From Flavobacteriales bacterium (GTDB lineage Bacteria; Bacteroidota; Bacteroidia; Flavobacteriales_E; Vicingaceae), in the NCBI GenBank assembly GCA_026196775.1, contig JAPHUD010000007.1, positions 124,001-188,000 on the forward strand: a stretch of 64,000 bases of DNA. Direction: 5' to 3'. Made by a program: the position numbers and the translations under genes. Each line of letters starts with the position of its first letter. The stretch's first letter is position 1. Positions 44,821-54,464 of the stretch are shown one piece after another. The notes below the pieces were generated by a model. That model saw nothing but the letters and a program-made list of their open reading frames with translations. It was not told the origin of the DNA and made no database searches.

Positions 44821-45553
44821 ATCCTTCAAAAGTAAAAGAAAGCAAAAACATTTTAGAACGCAGTTGACCAATAGGAGTAGAGAGTGCAGTACCATCATCT
44901 TCTAGTAGGTTAAACAATCCGTACGACATTTTTAGTTCTATCCCAAACTTAAAATACTGCAAGTAAAAGTCTGTTCCAAAACCTATTTGTCCTACAATAT
45001 CATCTCGTTTTAGTTTTACAATAATATCACTTAGTTTGGTAGAAAAATTATCGGCATCGGCATTAGAAGCTAAATCTAAAGTATAGGCAGCTCCACCAAT
45101 AATGTAAGCACTAAAGTTATTTAGTCTTACAGATTTATATTTAATGTTTAAGGGGAAATTAATCAAAGTAGATTCAATGTCTTTTTGGTAAGTTTCAACA
45201 CCTTTCATGGTCTCAAAAGTGTAAATTAAACTTCTGGAGGAGAAAGCTAAGTTGGGTGTAAACCTCAAACCGAAATAATCGCCCATATGTAATTCTGAAA
45301 TAATTCCTAAGTTAAAGCCTGGTGCGGTTTTCGGTTCCAAAATCATTAGAGAATCGTTGAAAGTTAAGTCTGTTTGGTCTCTTTTAACCACAAAGTTGGC
45401 AATGTTATAGCCTAATAAAAAACCAAAGTGCATAAAGCGTTTCTCAAACTTAGGTAAGTTTTTGGTATGCTCTCTTTTGTTGTATGTCTGTGCATCAGCA
45501 TCAACAAAACAAAGGGTGAAAAGTAGAATTAATATGATTTTTATAGATTTCAC
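44819..45553 (-). CDS. porT: Type IX secretion system protein PorT, outer membrane beta barrel
   Basis: Outer-membrane protein of 244 aa, the same length as PorT of Porphyromonas gingivalis as I recall it. A signal peptide (ending DADAQ near 22) is followed by beta-barrel strands: MHFGFLLGYNIANFVV, APGFNLGIISELHMGDYFGL, RFTPNLAFSSR, and a final RSKMFLLSFTFEG. The position next to ubiE is a recurring arrangement in Bacteroidota and supports the call. PorT is needed for type IX export of proteins such as the subtilisin at 31.7 kb. The start is GTG at 45553. A hairpin from the convergent operon covers its end. Confidence 0.85.
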   Translation of the reverse strand: MKSIKIILILLFTLCFVDADAQTYNKREHTKNLPKFEKRFMHFGFLLGYNIANFVVKRDQTDLTFNDSLMILEPKTAPGFNLGIISELHMGDYFGLRFTPNLAFSSRSLIYTFETMKGVETYQKDIESTLINFPLNIKYKSVRLNNFSAYIIGGAAYTLDLASNADADNFSTKLSDIIVKLKRDDIVGQIGFGTDFYLQYFKFGIELKMSYGLFNLLEDDGTALSTPIGQLRSKMFLLSFTFEG

Positions 45554-45600
45554 TCGTTTCTTTTTTGTTATTGGGTAAACATAACGGAATCTAATTAAAA

Positions 45601-46323
45601 TTATTTGCTTGCCTTGTAAATTGTTGCTATTCCAAATAAAAGGGTGGTTGCTTTTGCATTTTTATAGCCTATTTTTTTGAGTAGCTGTACAAAATCTTCA
45701 CCATCAGGAAAAGCATACACCGACTCAGGTAAATAGGTGTAAGCAGCAGTATCTTTAGAAACCATTTTTCCTATTCCTGGCAAGATTTTATTGAAGTAAA
45801 AATTATACAGTTGTTTTATCGGAAATTTTCTTGGTTTAGAAAACTCTAAAATTATTCCTGTACCGTTTGGTTTTAACACACGCAACATTTCTGTCAACCC
45901 TTTTTCTAAATTCTCAAAATTTCTTACACCAAAAGCAACGGTATAAGCATCAAAATAAGCAGTCTCAAATCGTAGGTTTTCAGAATCACCAAATTCTAAG
46001 CTGATGATATTATCAACACCTTTCTTCTTAATTTTTTCCTTACCTACATTTAACATTCCTTCAGAAATGTCTATTCCAATAATTTCCTCAGGATTTAATT
46101 TTAACGCTTCAATAGCAAAATCGGCAGTTCCTGTAGCAATATCCAATATTTTTTTAGGCTGATGAAAAGCCAACATTTTAACGGCCTTTTTTCTCCAAAG
46201 AATGTCAATTCCCAACGATAAAAAGTGATTTAAAAAGTCATATTTATGCGAGATATTGTTGAACATGGTAGCCACCTGTTCTTTTTTGGTTTCTTGTTTT
46301 TCTTTGTAAGGAATAACGGTCAT
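45601..46323 (-). CDS. ubiE: Demethylmenaquinone methyltransferase (MenG/UbiE)
   Basis: Last step of menaquinone synthesis: C-methylation of demethylmenaquinone, in the cytoplasm at the membrane. The 240-aa protein has [21 protein letters not shown] near 21-41, SAM motif [16 protein letters not shown] near 60-74, GIDISEGML, and the family signature [22 protein letters not shown]-like segment. Ubiquinone is not expected in this phylum, so the menaquinone role is preferred. Its ATG overlaps the end of the rfaE1 gene by 4 bases, and porT follows after 47 bases. Confidence 0.95.
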   Translation of the reverse strand: MTVIPYKEKQETKKEQVATMFNNISHKYDFLNHFLSLGIDILWRKKAVKMLAFHQPKKILDIATGTADFAIEALKLNPEEIIGIDISEGMLNVGKEKIKKKGVDNIISLEFGDSENLRFETAYFDAYTVAFGVRNFENLEKGLTEMLRVLKPNGTGIILEFSKPRKFPIKQLYNFYFNKILPGIGKMVSKDTAAYTYLPESVYAFPDGEDFVQLLKKIGYKNAKATTLLFGIATIYKASK

Positions 46324-47333
46324 TCAGCTAAGTGGTTTAAAGTTTCTTTTAATAAAATGTTTTTGTCTATTGGTACAACGCCAACTTTTTCGCAAACCAA
46401 TCCTCCAGCAAGGTTGGCAATTTGAGCAATAACGTCATTAGGTTGTTTTAAAGCTAAACATAATGAAGCTACACTAATTACGGTATCTCCGGCACCAGAA
46501 ACATCTGCAATATTTCTTAAATGAGCAGGAATATGTTGGTGAGAAGAAGTATTGAAAATTAACATGCCATGTTCTGATAAAGTAATTAAGGTTGAAGTAG
46601 GGTTTAGTTCTTCATGCAACAATTTCAAAGCATTAATAATGCTATTCAAATCAGAAGTTTTAATATCTAAATTTAATCCTTCTCTCAGTTCTTTAAGGTT
46701 AGGCTTAAATAAAGTAACATTTTTATAAGCCATAAAGTTTTTCTTTTTTGGATCTACAGTTGTTGGGATATTTTTGCTGTTGCAAAGTTCCACTATTTTT
46801 TCGATAAGGGTAGGGGTAATAACACCTTTGTCGTAATCTTCAAAAATTACAACATCTACTTTTTCTGTAGAAATGATATTTTTTATAACATCAAAAAGTG
46901 TATTGCTCTCTTGGTTGTTGAGTGGTGTTTCTGTTTCAGAATCCACTCGTAACAATTGGTGGTTATTGCCAATTACTCTAGTTTTAACGGTGGTTACTCT
47001 ATTATCGAGTTTAATTAATCCTTTAGCAGTAAGTTGTGAAGAGGTAAGCAGATGCTCGAAAGCAGCACCATCTTCATCGTTGCCTATGGCGGAACACAAA
47101 ATAGGGCTGCCACCCAATGCTTGTACATTAAGGGCTACATTGGCAGCACCTCCTAAACGATTTTCTCTCTTTTCCACAGCCACAATAGGCACAGGAGCTT
47201 CAGGAGAAATGCGATCAACTTTGCCAAAATAATAGGCATCTATCATTACATCACCAATGATTAAAACATTGAGTTGATTAAAATCATTAAATAACTGATG
47301 TATATCTTTTTGATTTATTGATGGTTGCTTCAT
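46320..47333 (-). CDS. rfaE1: D-glycero-beta-D-manno-heptose-7-phosphate kinase (HldE kinase domain)
   Basis: PfkB-family kinase of 337 aa for ADP-heptose synthesis for lipopolysaccharide. Motifs: [21 protein letters not shown] near 22-42, [28 protein letters not shown], and the catalytic [11 protein letters not shown] near 276. It lacks the cytidylyltransferase half found in E. coli HldE, so a separate RfaE2 should be encoded elsewhere. It is first in a coupled operon with ubiE and porT, joining envelope and respiration genes. Confidence 0.9.
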   Translation of the reverse strand: MKQPSINQKDIHQLFNDFNQLNVLIIGDVMIDAYYFGKVDRISPEAPVPIVAVEKRENRLGGAANVALNVQALGGSPILCSAIGNDEDGAAFEHLLTSSQLTAKGLIKLDNRVTTVKTRVIGNNHQLLRVDSETETPLNNQESNTLFDVIKNIISTEKVDVVIFEDYDKGVITPTLIEKIVELCNSKNIPTTVDPKKKNFMAYKNVTLFKPNLKELREGLNLDIKTSDLNSIINALKLLHEELNPTSTLITLSEHGMLIFNTSSHQHIPAHLRNIADVSGAGDTVISVASLCLALKQPNDVIAQIANLAGGLVCEKVGVVPIDKNILLKETLNHLAE

Positions 47334-47498
47334 GAAACTTCTTGGTAGCGTTTAATTGCAAAGAAACGCAAAAAAGTTAGGGATTTTGTATATGTAGGAC
47401 AGGAAAATGAAGAAATCTGAAAAATAGTTCATCCATTTGATGGAGAAATATTTTAATCGAAAATATAATGTATGACTTCAAGCAATAAGCATATAACA

Positions 47499-48437
47499 TC
47501 AAACCTTTATTCCATCCACCAAGCTAATGTCAAACTGAACTAAATTGATAAATTGACTAACCCTATCTTCTAATTCAGTCTGTGTTAAATATTCTAATCT
47601 TTCTGTTCCAAATTTCTCTACACAAAAAGAAGCCATTGCAGAACCATAAATTACAGCACGCTTCATATTATTAAAAGAAATATCGCCTGTTTCTGCTAAA
47701 TAACCAATAAAACCACCAGCAAAAGTATCTCCAGCACCTGTTGGGTCAAAAACATCTTCTAATGGTAATGCCGGAGCAAAAAATACATTTTCTTTATCAA
47801 ACAATAAAGCTCCATGCTCTCCTTTTTTAATAATTAAGTACTGAGGTCCTAAAGCCAAAATCTTTTGAGCGGCTTTCACCAAAGAATATTCACCTGAAAG
47901 TTGACGAGCTTCTTCATCATTAATAGACAATACATCTACCATAGAAATAGTGCTTTTTAATTCATCTAGAGCAATATCCATCCAAAAGTTCATGGTATCC
48001 ATTACAATTAATTTCGGACGTTTATGTAAGCCATTAATTACTTTCTTTTGAACAGCTGGAGCTAAATTTCCTAACATTAAAAAATCACAATCTTGGTAAT
48101 TCGCTGGAATTTTAGGGTCGAATGTTTCTAATACATTTAACTCTGTAGCCAAGGTATCTCTTGTATTCATATCATTATGATATTTACCTGACCAAAAGAA
48201 GGTTTTTTCATTTTCTCTGATTTCCAATCCTTCTAAATTAACATTATGTTTTTGTAACATTTCCATTGCTTCTTTAGGGAAATCGCCACCAACAACAGAT
48301 ACGATATTGGTTTTTTTAACAAAATTTGAAGCAGATAAACTAATGAAGGTAGCAGCACCACCAACAATTTTATCTGTTTTTCCAAAAGGGGTTTCAATAG
48401 CATCAAAAGCCACTGTTCCTATAACTAATAAACTCAT
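47499..48437 (-). CDS. PfkB family sugar kinase
   Basis: Ribokinase-like protein of 312 aa. VGGAATFISLSASNFVKKTN near 26-45, WSGKYHNDMNTRDT near 88, SINDEEARQLS and the catalytic DPTGAGDTFAGGFIGYL near 228-245 are seen. It resembles the group of Bacteroidota sugar kinases often close to threonylcarbamoyl synthase or purine genes. The substrate (ribose, adenosine or another sugar) is not decided by the sequence. Stands alone, 77 bases after tsaC. Confidence 0.85.
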   Translation of the reverse strand: MSLLVIGTVAFDAIETPFGKTDKIVGGAATFISLSASNFVKKTNIVSVVGGDFPKEAMEMLQKHNVNLEGLEIRENEKTFFWSGKYHNDMNTRDTLATELNVLETFDPKIPANYQDCDFLMLGNLAPAVQKKVINGLHKRPKLIVMDTMNFWMDIALDELKSTISMVDVLSINDEEARQLSGEYSLVKAAQKILALGPQYLIIKKGEHGALLFDKENVFFAPALPLEDVFDPTGAGDTFAGGFIGYLAETGDISFNNMKRAVIYGSAMASFCVEKFGTERLEYLTQTELEDRVSQFINLVQFDISLVDGIKV

Positions 48438-48514
48438 TTTTTATATTTTAAATTGATTGGTAAAATTAATGTATTAAAATCGGAAAATTTAAATTACAAG
48501 CAATGAAGTTTTAC

Positions 48515-49129
48515 CTAAAAATCAACTTCGCCAATTCCTTGTCTAAGAATTTCTGGTGTTTCTCCTGTACAATCTATCACTGTTGAAGCTTCATTGTTTC
48601 CAAAACCTCCATCTATAACTAAATCTATTTGTCCATCATATCGTTCGTGAATTAACTCTGGGTCGGTAGTGTATTCTAAAATTTCGTCATCATCGTGCAC
48701 AGAAGTTGACAACATAGGATTTCCTAATTGGTTGACAATTGTTCGGGCAATGTTATTATCCGGCACACGAATACCAATGGTTTGTTTTTTAGATTGAAAC
48801 AATTTTGGAATGTTTTTATTGGCATTTAAAATAAAAGTATATGGTCCAGGAAGTGCTCTTTTCATCATTTTATAGATATCAGTACCAAACTGAACAGTAT
48901 ATTCTGAAATATTACTCAAATCATAACATATCAATGAAAAATTAACTTCTTCTAACTTAACTCCTTTCAGTTGAGCCATCTTCTCTACTGCCCTTTTATT
49001 TGCCATATCGCACCCCATACTGTAAACAGAATCTGTTGGATAAACAATTACACCACCTTTCTTTAACACATCAATTACTTGTTGTATTCTTCTTTCATCA
49101 GGATTTTCTGGGTAAATTTTTATTAGCAT
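48515..49129 (-). CDS. tsaC: L-threonylcarbamoyladenylate synthase (TsaC/YwlC/Sua5 family)
   Basis: First step of t6A37 tRNA modification: makes threonylcarbamoyl-AMP from Thr, bicarbonate and ATP. The 204-aa protein contains the YrdC domain: VLKKGGVIVYPTDSVYSMGCD near 23-43, KRAVEKMAQLKG, LPGPYTFILNANKNIP, QTIGIRVPDN and LSTSVHDDDEI. No C-terminal Sua5 domain, so it is the short TsaC type. Upstream is a 150-base stretch of TTAATnGTTA simple repeat. Confidence 0.93.
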   Translation of the reverse strand: MLIKIYPENPDERRIQQVIDVLKKGGVIVYPTDSVYSMGCDMANKRAVEKMAQLKGVKLEEVNFSLICYDLSNISEYTVQFGTDIYKMMKRALPGPYTFILNANKNIPKLFQSKKQTIGIRVPDNNIARTIVNQLGNPMLSTSVHDDDEILEYTTDPELIHERYDGQIDLVIDGGFGNNEASTVIDCTGETPEILRQGIGEVDF

Positions 49130-49138
49130 TGTTTTGGA

Positions 49139-49235
49139 GTTATTTGTTATTCGTTAATAGTTAATTGTTATCAGTTCACGGCATATCAGTTCATAGTTGG
49201 TTACCGATTAACTATTAACGTATAACCATTAACTT
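49139..49235. repeat. Degenerate TTAAT/GTTA-rich repeat
   Basis: Contains GTTATTCGTTAATAGTTAAT, TATCAGTTC twice (about 49167-49195) and ATTAACTATTAACGTATAAC in the opposite sense. Similar strings are at 37180-37198, 51108-51130 and 54362-54390. Confidence 0.5.
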
Positions 49236-49279
49236 TTTTATCCTAAAACTTCAAACCTTAAACCTGAGAACTAACAAAA

Positions 49280-49936
49280 TTACTTATTCCCCTTAGCATG
49301 GTCGGCTAAAAACTGTGCTAAACCGCTATCTGTTAATGGGTGTTTTAACAAACCAGTTATCGCACTTAGCGGACTAGTTACTACATCGGCACCGATTTGA
49401 GCACACTGTATAATGTGCATAGAATGACGAACTGAAGCAGCTAAAATTTGAGTTTCGTAACCGTAATTGTCATAAATCATTCTTATTTCAGCAATTAAAT
49501 GAATTCCATTGGTTGAAACATCATCTAACCTACCAATAAATGGAGATACATAAGTTGCTCCAGCTTTAGCTGCTAGCAGTGCTTGTCCTGCTGAAAAAAT
49601 AAGCGTACAGTTGGTTCTTATTCCTTTTGAAGAAAAATATTTAATAGCTTTAATTCCGTCTTTAATCATAGGTACCTTTACCACTATTTGAGGATGTAAT
49701 GATGCTAAAAATTCTCCTTCTTTAATTATCCCTTCAAAATCTGTAGCAATTACCTCAGCACTAACATCTCCATCTACAATATCACAAATGGCTTTGTAAT
49801 GTTTCATAATGTTATCATAACCTGTTATTCCTTCTTTTGCCATTAATGACGGGTTAGTGGTTACGCCATCCAAAACACCTAAATCTTGTGCTTCTTTAAT
49901 TTGGTCTAAGTTTGCTGTGTCTATAAAAAATTTCAT
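49280..49936 (-). CDS. tal: Transaldolase (small, Fsa/TalC type)
   Basis: Small transaldolase-like aldolase of 218 aa. [20 protein letters not shown] at 1-20, [13 protein letters not shown] at 24-36, VVKVPM with the Schiff-base lysine K87, and [17 protein letters not shown] near 187. This group includes the actual transaldolases of many bacteria and the fructose-6-phosphate aldolases. Because Bacteroidota usually use it for the pentose phosphate route, transaldolase is preferred. It stands alone. Confidence 0.92.
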   Translation of the reverse strand: MKFFIDTANLDQIKEAQDLGVLDGVTTNPSLMAKEGITGYDNIMKHYKAICDIVDGDVSAEVIATDFEGIIKEGEFLASLHPQIVVKVPMIKDGIKAIKYFSSKGIRTNCTLIFSAGQALLAAKAGATYVSPFIGRLDDVSTNGIHLIAEIRMIYDNYGYETQILAASVRHSMHIIQCAQIGADVVTSPLSAITGLLKHPLTDSGLAQFLADHAKGNK

Positions 49937-49974
49937 GTATCTGAATTTATGGTTTGTATTTTTTTACTTTTTAA

Positions 49975-51108
49975 TTATTTTCCAAATAGTTCTTTAATCA
50001 CATTGATGGTATAATCTATCTCTTCTTTAGTATTATATTTACTGAAAGAAAAACGCAATGAAGGTTGCTCTTGATTAATTCCCAATCCACTTAATACATG
50101 CGAACCTACTGAGCTTCCTGATGAACAAGCACTACCTCCAGAAACACAAATCCCTTCAATATCTAAGTTGTAGATTAACATTTCATCCATATCTGAATGA
50201 GGAAAATGAACGTTTAAAACCGTGTACAAACTATCTCCTAAAGGATCTCCATTAAATTCAATGGTTGGCAACACTTTTTTAAGTTCTTCAGCCATGTAAC
50301 GCTTTAATCCTTTAATGTGTTTTTCGTGGCTTTCCATATCTTTATGGGCAATTTCCATGGCTTTAGTCAATCCAACAATACCATAAATATTTTCAGTTCC
50401 TGCACGCATATTTCTTTCTTGAGCCCCTCCTGTAATTATTGGTTTTAGCTGCAAGTCTGAGTTAACAAATAAAAATCCTGTTCCTTTTGGTCCGTGAAAT
50501 TTATGAGCCGAACAAGTCATAAAATCTATTTTTAATTCTCTAACATCAAAAGGGTAATGCCCTACTGTTTGTACTGTATCAGAATGAAAATAAGCTTGGT
50601 ATTTTTTACAGATTTCAGCAACTTTTTTAAGCGGTAATAAATTGCCAATTTCGTTGTTAGCATGCATCAAAGAAACTAAAGTTTTTTTATCTTTATTTTC
50701 TTCAAGCAGTTGCTCTAAATGGCTCAAATCTATGTAGCCTTTGTCATCAATGTTGACCAAGCTCAATTTAATATTATTATGCTTTTCAACACACTGAGCA
50801 GTATCTATAACTGCATGATGTTCAATAGTAGAGGTAATAATATGATTTACACCTAGATCTTCAGTGCAACTTCTCAACACCATATTATCTGCCTCTGTTC
50901 CTCCCGAGGTAAAGAAAATTTCTGACGGAGCAGCATTAATATACCCTGCAACTTGCTTTCTGGCTTTTTCAATTATAGCCCTAGATTGTCTCCCTAAAGC
51001 ATGAACAGAAGAAGGGTTTCCATAATTCTCTTTCATTACAGGAATCATTGCCGCAATAACTTCTTCATCCATTGGAGTTGTTGCGGCATTATCTAAATAT
51101 ACTTTCAT
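49975..51108 (-). CDS. Cysteine desulfurase (NifS/IscS type)
   Basis: PLP enzyme of 377 aa that takes sulfur from cysteine for Fe-S clusters and tRNA thiolation. YLDNAATTPMDEEVI at 4-18, SGGTEADNMVL, DTVQTVGHYPFD, the PLP lysine K203 in SAHKFHGPKG, and the persulfide C328 in SGGSACSSGS. It is a group I (NifS/IscS) enzyme by the position and length of the active-site loop. It follows glmM by 51 bases and may be cotranscribed; it is not in an isc or suf cluster. Confidence 0.93.
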   Translation of the reverse strand: MKVYLDNAATTPMDEEVIAAMIPVMKENYGNPSSVHALGRQSRAIIEKARKQVAGYINAAPSEIFFTSGGTEADNMVLRSCTEDLGVNHIITSTIEHHAVIDTAQCVEKHNNIKLSLVNIDDKGYIDLSHLEQLLEENKDKKTLVSLMHANNEIGNLLPLKKVAEICKKYQAYFHSDTVQTVGHYPFDVRELKIDFMTCSAHKFHGPKGTGFLFVNSDLQLKPIITGGAQERNMRAGTENIYGIVGLTKAMEIAHKDMESHEKHIKGLKRYMAEELKKVLPTIEFNGDPLGDSLYTVLNVHFPHSDMDEMLIYNLDIEGICVSGGSACSSGSSVGSHVLSGLGINQEQPSLRFSFSKYNTKEEIDYTINVIKELFGK

Positions 51109-51159
51109 TTATTTGTTATTCATTAATTGTTACTCTATTCTTATAACCTCCCTAAACTT

Positions 51160-52554
51160 TTAAACCAATCTAACCATTCCTTCCACATCTTTAATAATCT
51201 GCTGAGCTAATTCGTCTGCTTTTTCTTTAGTTGTATTTTCAGCATAAATTCTAATAATAGGTTCAGTATTCGATTTTCTTAAATGCACCCAACCGTTATC
51301 AAAATGAATTTTAACACCATCTATGGTATTAATTTCTTTATCCGTGTATTTTTGTTGCAACTGAATCAATAGCTCATCAACATTAATATCGGGAGTTAAC
51401 TCAATTTTATTTTTTGACATCACATAATTCGGATAACTGTTTCTTAATTCCGAACAAGTGATATTACTTTTAGCTAAATGTGTTAAAAATAAGGCGATGC
51501 CTACCAAAGCGTCTCTACCGTAATGTAATTCAGGATAAATAATTCCTCCATTGCCTTCGCCACCAATAATGGCATTTTCTTTCTTCATCATTTCAACTAC
51601 ATTAACCTCTCCTACTGCCGAAGCAAAATAAACACCTCCTTGTTTTTCAGTAACATCTCGCAATGCTTTTGTTGAAGATAGGTTAGAAACCGTATTTCCT
51701 TTCTGATTTTGCAACACATAATCAGCAACAGCAACCAACGTATATTCTTCACCAAACATTTCTCCATCTTCTGAAACGATTGCCAACCTGTCCACATCTG
51801 GGTCAACTACAAAACCTACATCTGCCTGTTGTTTTTTCATTACAGAAGCTATTTCTGTAAGGTTTTCCGGTAATGGTTCCGGATTATGAGGAAAAATACC
51901 ATTTGGATCGCAAAACAATTCAATTACTTCTTTAACACCCAACGCTTTTAATAATGGTGGCAAAAAGATTCCACCAGTGGAATTCACACAATCTATTGCT
52001 ACGGTAAAGTTTTTAGCTTTTATAGCAGCTACATCTACCAACGGTAAATCTATCACTGCGTGTATATGTTTATCTAAGTAAGTGTTATCAACTGAATATG
52101 TTCCTAATTCATCAACATTTGCATATTCAAACTCATTGGCTGCTGCCATTCTCAACACTTCTTCTCCATCAGTAGCAGAAATAAATTCTCCTTTCTCATT
52201 AAGTAATTTTAGAGCATTCCATTGTTTAGGATTGTGGCTAGCTGTAAGAATAATTCCTCCCGAAGCATTTTCCATAGTTACTGCAACTTCTACTGTGGGT
52301 GTGGTACTCAAACCTAAATCTATCACGTTTATACCTAAACCTTGCAAGGTTCCCACAACTAAATGCTGCACCATTTCTCCCGAAATACGAGCATCTCTAC
52401 CAATTACTATACTTACCTCTTTTTTATTTGCTCTTTTTTTTATCCAAGCTCCGAAAGCCGAAGTAAATTTTACAATGTCTAAAGGGGTTAAGCCTTCATC
52501 AGGCATGCCGCCTATAGTTCCTCTAATTCCTGAAATTGATTTTATTAATGTCAT
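51160..52554 (-). CDS. glmM: Phosphoglucosamine mutase
   Basis: Converts glucosamine-6-phosphate to glucosamine-1-phosphate for UDP-GlcNAc. Numbered from the ATG at 52554 (464 aa): MTLIKSISGIRGTIGG at 1-16, the phosphoserine site TASHNP at 104-109 (S106), the metal loop VDPDVDRLAI (about 240-249), the sugar loop GGEGNGGI and the phosphate-binding SNTEPIIRIYAE near the end. The longer frame to 52572 begins in the -7 box, so 52554 is the start. A good promoter precedes it. Confidence 0.95.
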   Translation of the reverse strand: MTLIKSISGIRGTIGGMPDEGLTPLDIVKFTSAFGAWIKKRANKKEVSIVIGRDARISGEMVQHLVVGTLQGLGINVIDLGLSTTPTVEVAVTMENASGGIILTASHNPKQWNALKLLNEKGEFISATDGEEVLRMAAANEFEYANVDELGTYSVDNTYLDKHIHAVIDLPLVDVAAIKAKNFTVAIDCVNSTGGIFLPPLLKALGVKEVIELFCDPNGIFPHNPEPLPENLTEIASVMKKQQADVGFVVDPDVDRLAIVSEDGEMFGEEYTLVAVADYVLQNQKGNTVSNLSSTKALRDVTEKQGGVYFASAVGEVNVVEMMKKENAIIGGEGNGGIIYPELHYGRDALVGIALFLTHLAKSNITCSELRNSYPNYVMSKNKIELTPDINVDELLIQLQQKYTDKEINTIDGVKIHFDNGWVHLRKSNTEPIIRIYAENTTKEKADELAQQIIKDVEGMVRLV

Positions 52555-52569
52555 ATAGAAAATTTTGGA

Positions 52570-52600
52570 CAAATTTAGCTTAATTCTACCGAACTAGCAA
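52570..52600 (-). promoter_or_regulatory. glmM promoter
   Basis: On the minus strand TTG (52600-52598), 20 bases, TAAATTTG (52577-52570), 15 bases before the ATG. Full consensus; it also rules out the longer start. Confidence 0.8.
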
Positions 52601-52760
52601 TCTAAAATTAGTTGTTAAGTGTTTTTCAGGTTGTTTTTGATAAACAAGCAGAGATTCTAAATAATTTTATGCCTTACCAGAAAATTTTGAGAGTGAGGTT
52701 ACTATTTACCATTGGTTTTTATGTGTTGGAAAATCTACTTTAGTTAGATCATATGGACGC

Positions 52761-54362
52761 TTATCTTTCATCAACCAAAACTACCAGTTCTTTATCTAGC
52801 GGATGAAGGTGCTGCATTAAAGTTGGGATAATATCCATTCCGTAAAAAAGTAACAAGGAACTCATATTATCGTGTCGCTCTTGTAAACCACCATTTGGAA
52901 AAAGTTTATCTTTTATGCTCCTAATTTGGTTTACAGCAACTTCCTCACGTTGTTTTTCTGCTTTTAACAGACGAGCTTCAATATTATTAATACCGTTGAT
53001 AGCTTTCTGCAATTCTGCATTTACCACTGCTTGCAATGTTTTATCCAACTGAACAGCTTTGTTTTCGATAGTTTCGTACAGTTTAGCAAGTTGTTCTTTT
53101 TGTTGGGAAAGTGCTAAATTAATATCGGCATGTTGGGTAACATATTCTTTTATTAGTTCTTCTGTATCTTCAAACAATTGTGGGACTTCCAAGCTTAATT
53201 TTTGCATTTTTTTAGTACTTCCTGCATCTATTACTAACACAGAATTTCTTAAAATTAACGTAGGAAAAAATACGTTGTTTACATTAAACATGTCTTTTAG
53301 CTGAAACCAATAAGCCAGCTCTCCGCCTCCACCTATGTAAGCCAAGTTAGGTAAAATCACTTCTTGATAAAGTGGTCGCATTACTACATTCGGACTAAAT
53401 TTTTCGGGATGATTGTTTAATTCCGTAAGGATTTCTTCTTTGGTAAAACTTAAATTGGTATTCAATACCTTGTATTGTTCATCTTCAACAACAATTCGTT
53501 CTCGTAGGTTGTTGTCAAGATAAAACAAATTAATTTCTCGTGGTGTAACCTGACTTTTATACCCTAAATCAGTTAATTGCTGCGTAGTTTTTTCTATAAA
53601 TTGGTGGTTCTTTTGTGCTACTAATTCTTGCTCAAAATAAGGAATCATGCTTTTTTTCAATTCAGCATCATCACCATCAATAATTACTAAACCATATTCA
53701 CCAAACAGATGGTTGACCAAGGCTTTTGTTGCTTGTGTAAAATTATTATTGCTAGTATAAAACTGTCTAAACAGTTCCACAATTTTATCGCCACCGTTTC
53801 TATCGCCAAGCAGCTCCTCTAATTGTTGAGCTACATGTGGAGCATTAGTTAAACTTAATCTACCAACCGCTCCATCTTCTCCTGCTTCTTTTTGTATGGA
53901 TAACCTTTCATTAAACAAGTTAAAATGGTTGATTTCCTCAAAATCGTGATCTTCTGTTGCCATCCAAAAAACGGGAATAAAATCATTTTCTGGATAAGTA
54001 GCTTTAAGCGTTTTAGCTAAATTTATAACCGAAATAATTTTATAAAGAAAATATAAAGGACCTGTAAATAAATTCAGCTGATGTCCTGTAGTGACGGTAA
54101 AGCAGTTGTTATTTTTTAATTGCTCTATGTTTTTTTTAACAGCATCACTTAATGGTAAACCTTTATATTGATGATGAAGTTGTTTAGTAAGCAACTCTCG
54201 GTTAATGGTAGTTTGTTTACGTTCAGCAATGGCGTCAGCAAAAGCTTGAAGTGAACAATTATGATTAATAAAAGGGTGTAATTTTTCATCATCAGTCAAA
54301 TAATCGTTGATTAACGAAGAAAAAAATGTTGTTTGTGAATAGGGTATTGTTTGTTTGTTCAT
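52761..54362 (-). CDS. bshC: Bacillithiol biosynthesis cysteine-adding enzyme BshC
   Basis: Adds cysteine to glucosaminyl malate to finish bacillithiol, the low-molecular-weight thiol of Firmicutes and many Bacteroidota. The 533-aa chain has TTGHQLNLFTGPLYFLYKI near 92-110, PVFWMATEDHDFEEINHF near 129-146, PNVVMRPLYQEVILPNLAYIGGGGELAYW near 325-350, and a coiled coil at about 400-480. It is the usual length. bshA and bshB are not in the window. Near glmM, which supplies amino sugar precursors, but transcribed separately (187-base gap). Confidence 0.95.
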   Translation of the reverse strand: MNKQTIPYSQTTFFSSLINDYLTDDEKLHPFINHNCSLQAFADAIAERKQTTINRELLTKQLHHQYKGLPLSDAVKKNIEQLKNNNCFTVTTGHQLNLFTGPLYFLYKIISVINLAKTLKATYPENDFIPVFWMATEDHDFEEINHFNLFNERLSIQKEAGEDGAVGRLSLTNAPHVAQQLEELLGDRNGGDKIVELFRQFYTSNNNFTQATKALVNHLFGEYGLVIIDGDDAELKKSMIPYFEQELVAQKNHQFIEKTTQQLTDLGYKSQVTPREINLFYLDNNLRERIVVEDEQYKVLNTNLSFTKEEILTELNNHPEKFSPNVVMRPLYQEVILPNLAYIGGGGELAYWFQLKDMFNVNNVFFPTLILRNSVLVIDAGSTKKMQKLSLEVPQLFEDTEELIKEYVTQHADINLALSQQKEQLAKLYETIENKAVQLDKTLQAVVNAELQKAINGINNIEARLLKAEKQREEVAVNQIRSIKDKLFPNGGLQERHDNMSSLLLFYGMDIIPTLMQHLHPLDKELVVLVDER

Positions 54363-54464
54363 TTAGTTAACAGTTTATCAGTTCTCGGTTCTAGGTTGAC
54401 TTCCAATTAAAATCTAACTTCAAATTAAACAATTGGTACATTGTTATATTAAAAAATTAGAACA

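Noticed and set aside
52082-52558. Plus-strand frame of 158 codons inside glmM
   Set aside because: Antisense to conserved catalytic motifs of GlmM; composition is that of a shadow.
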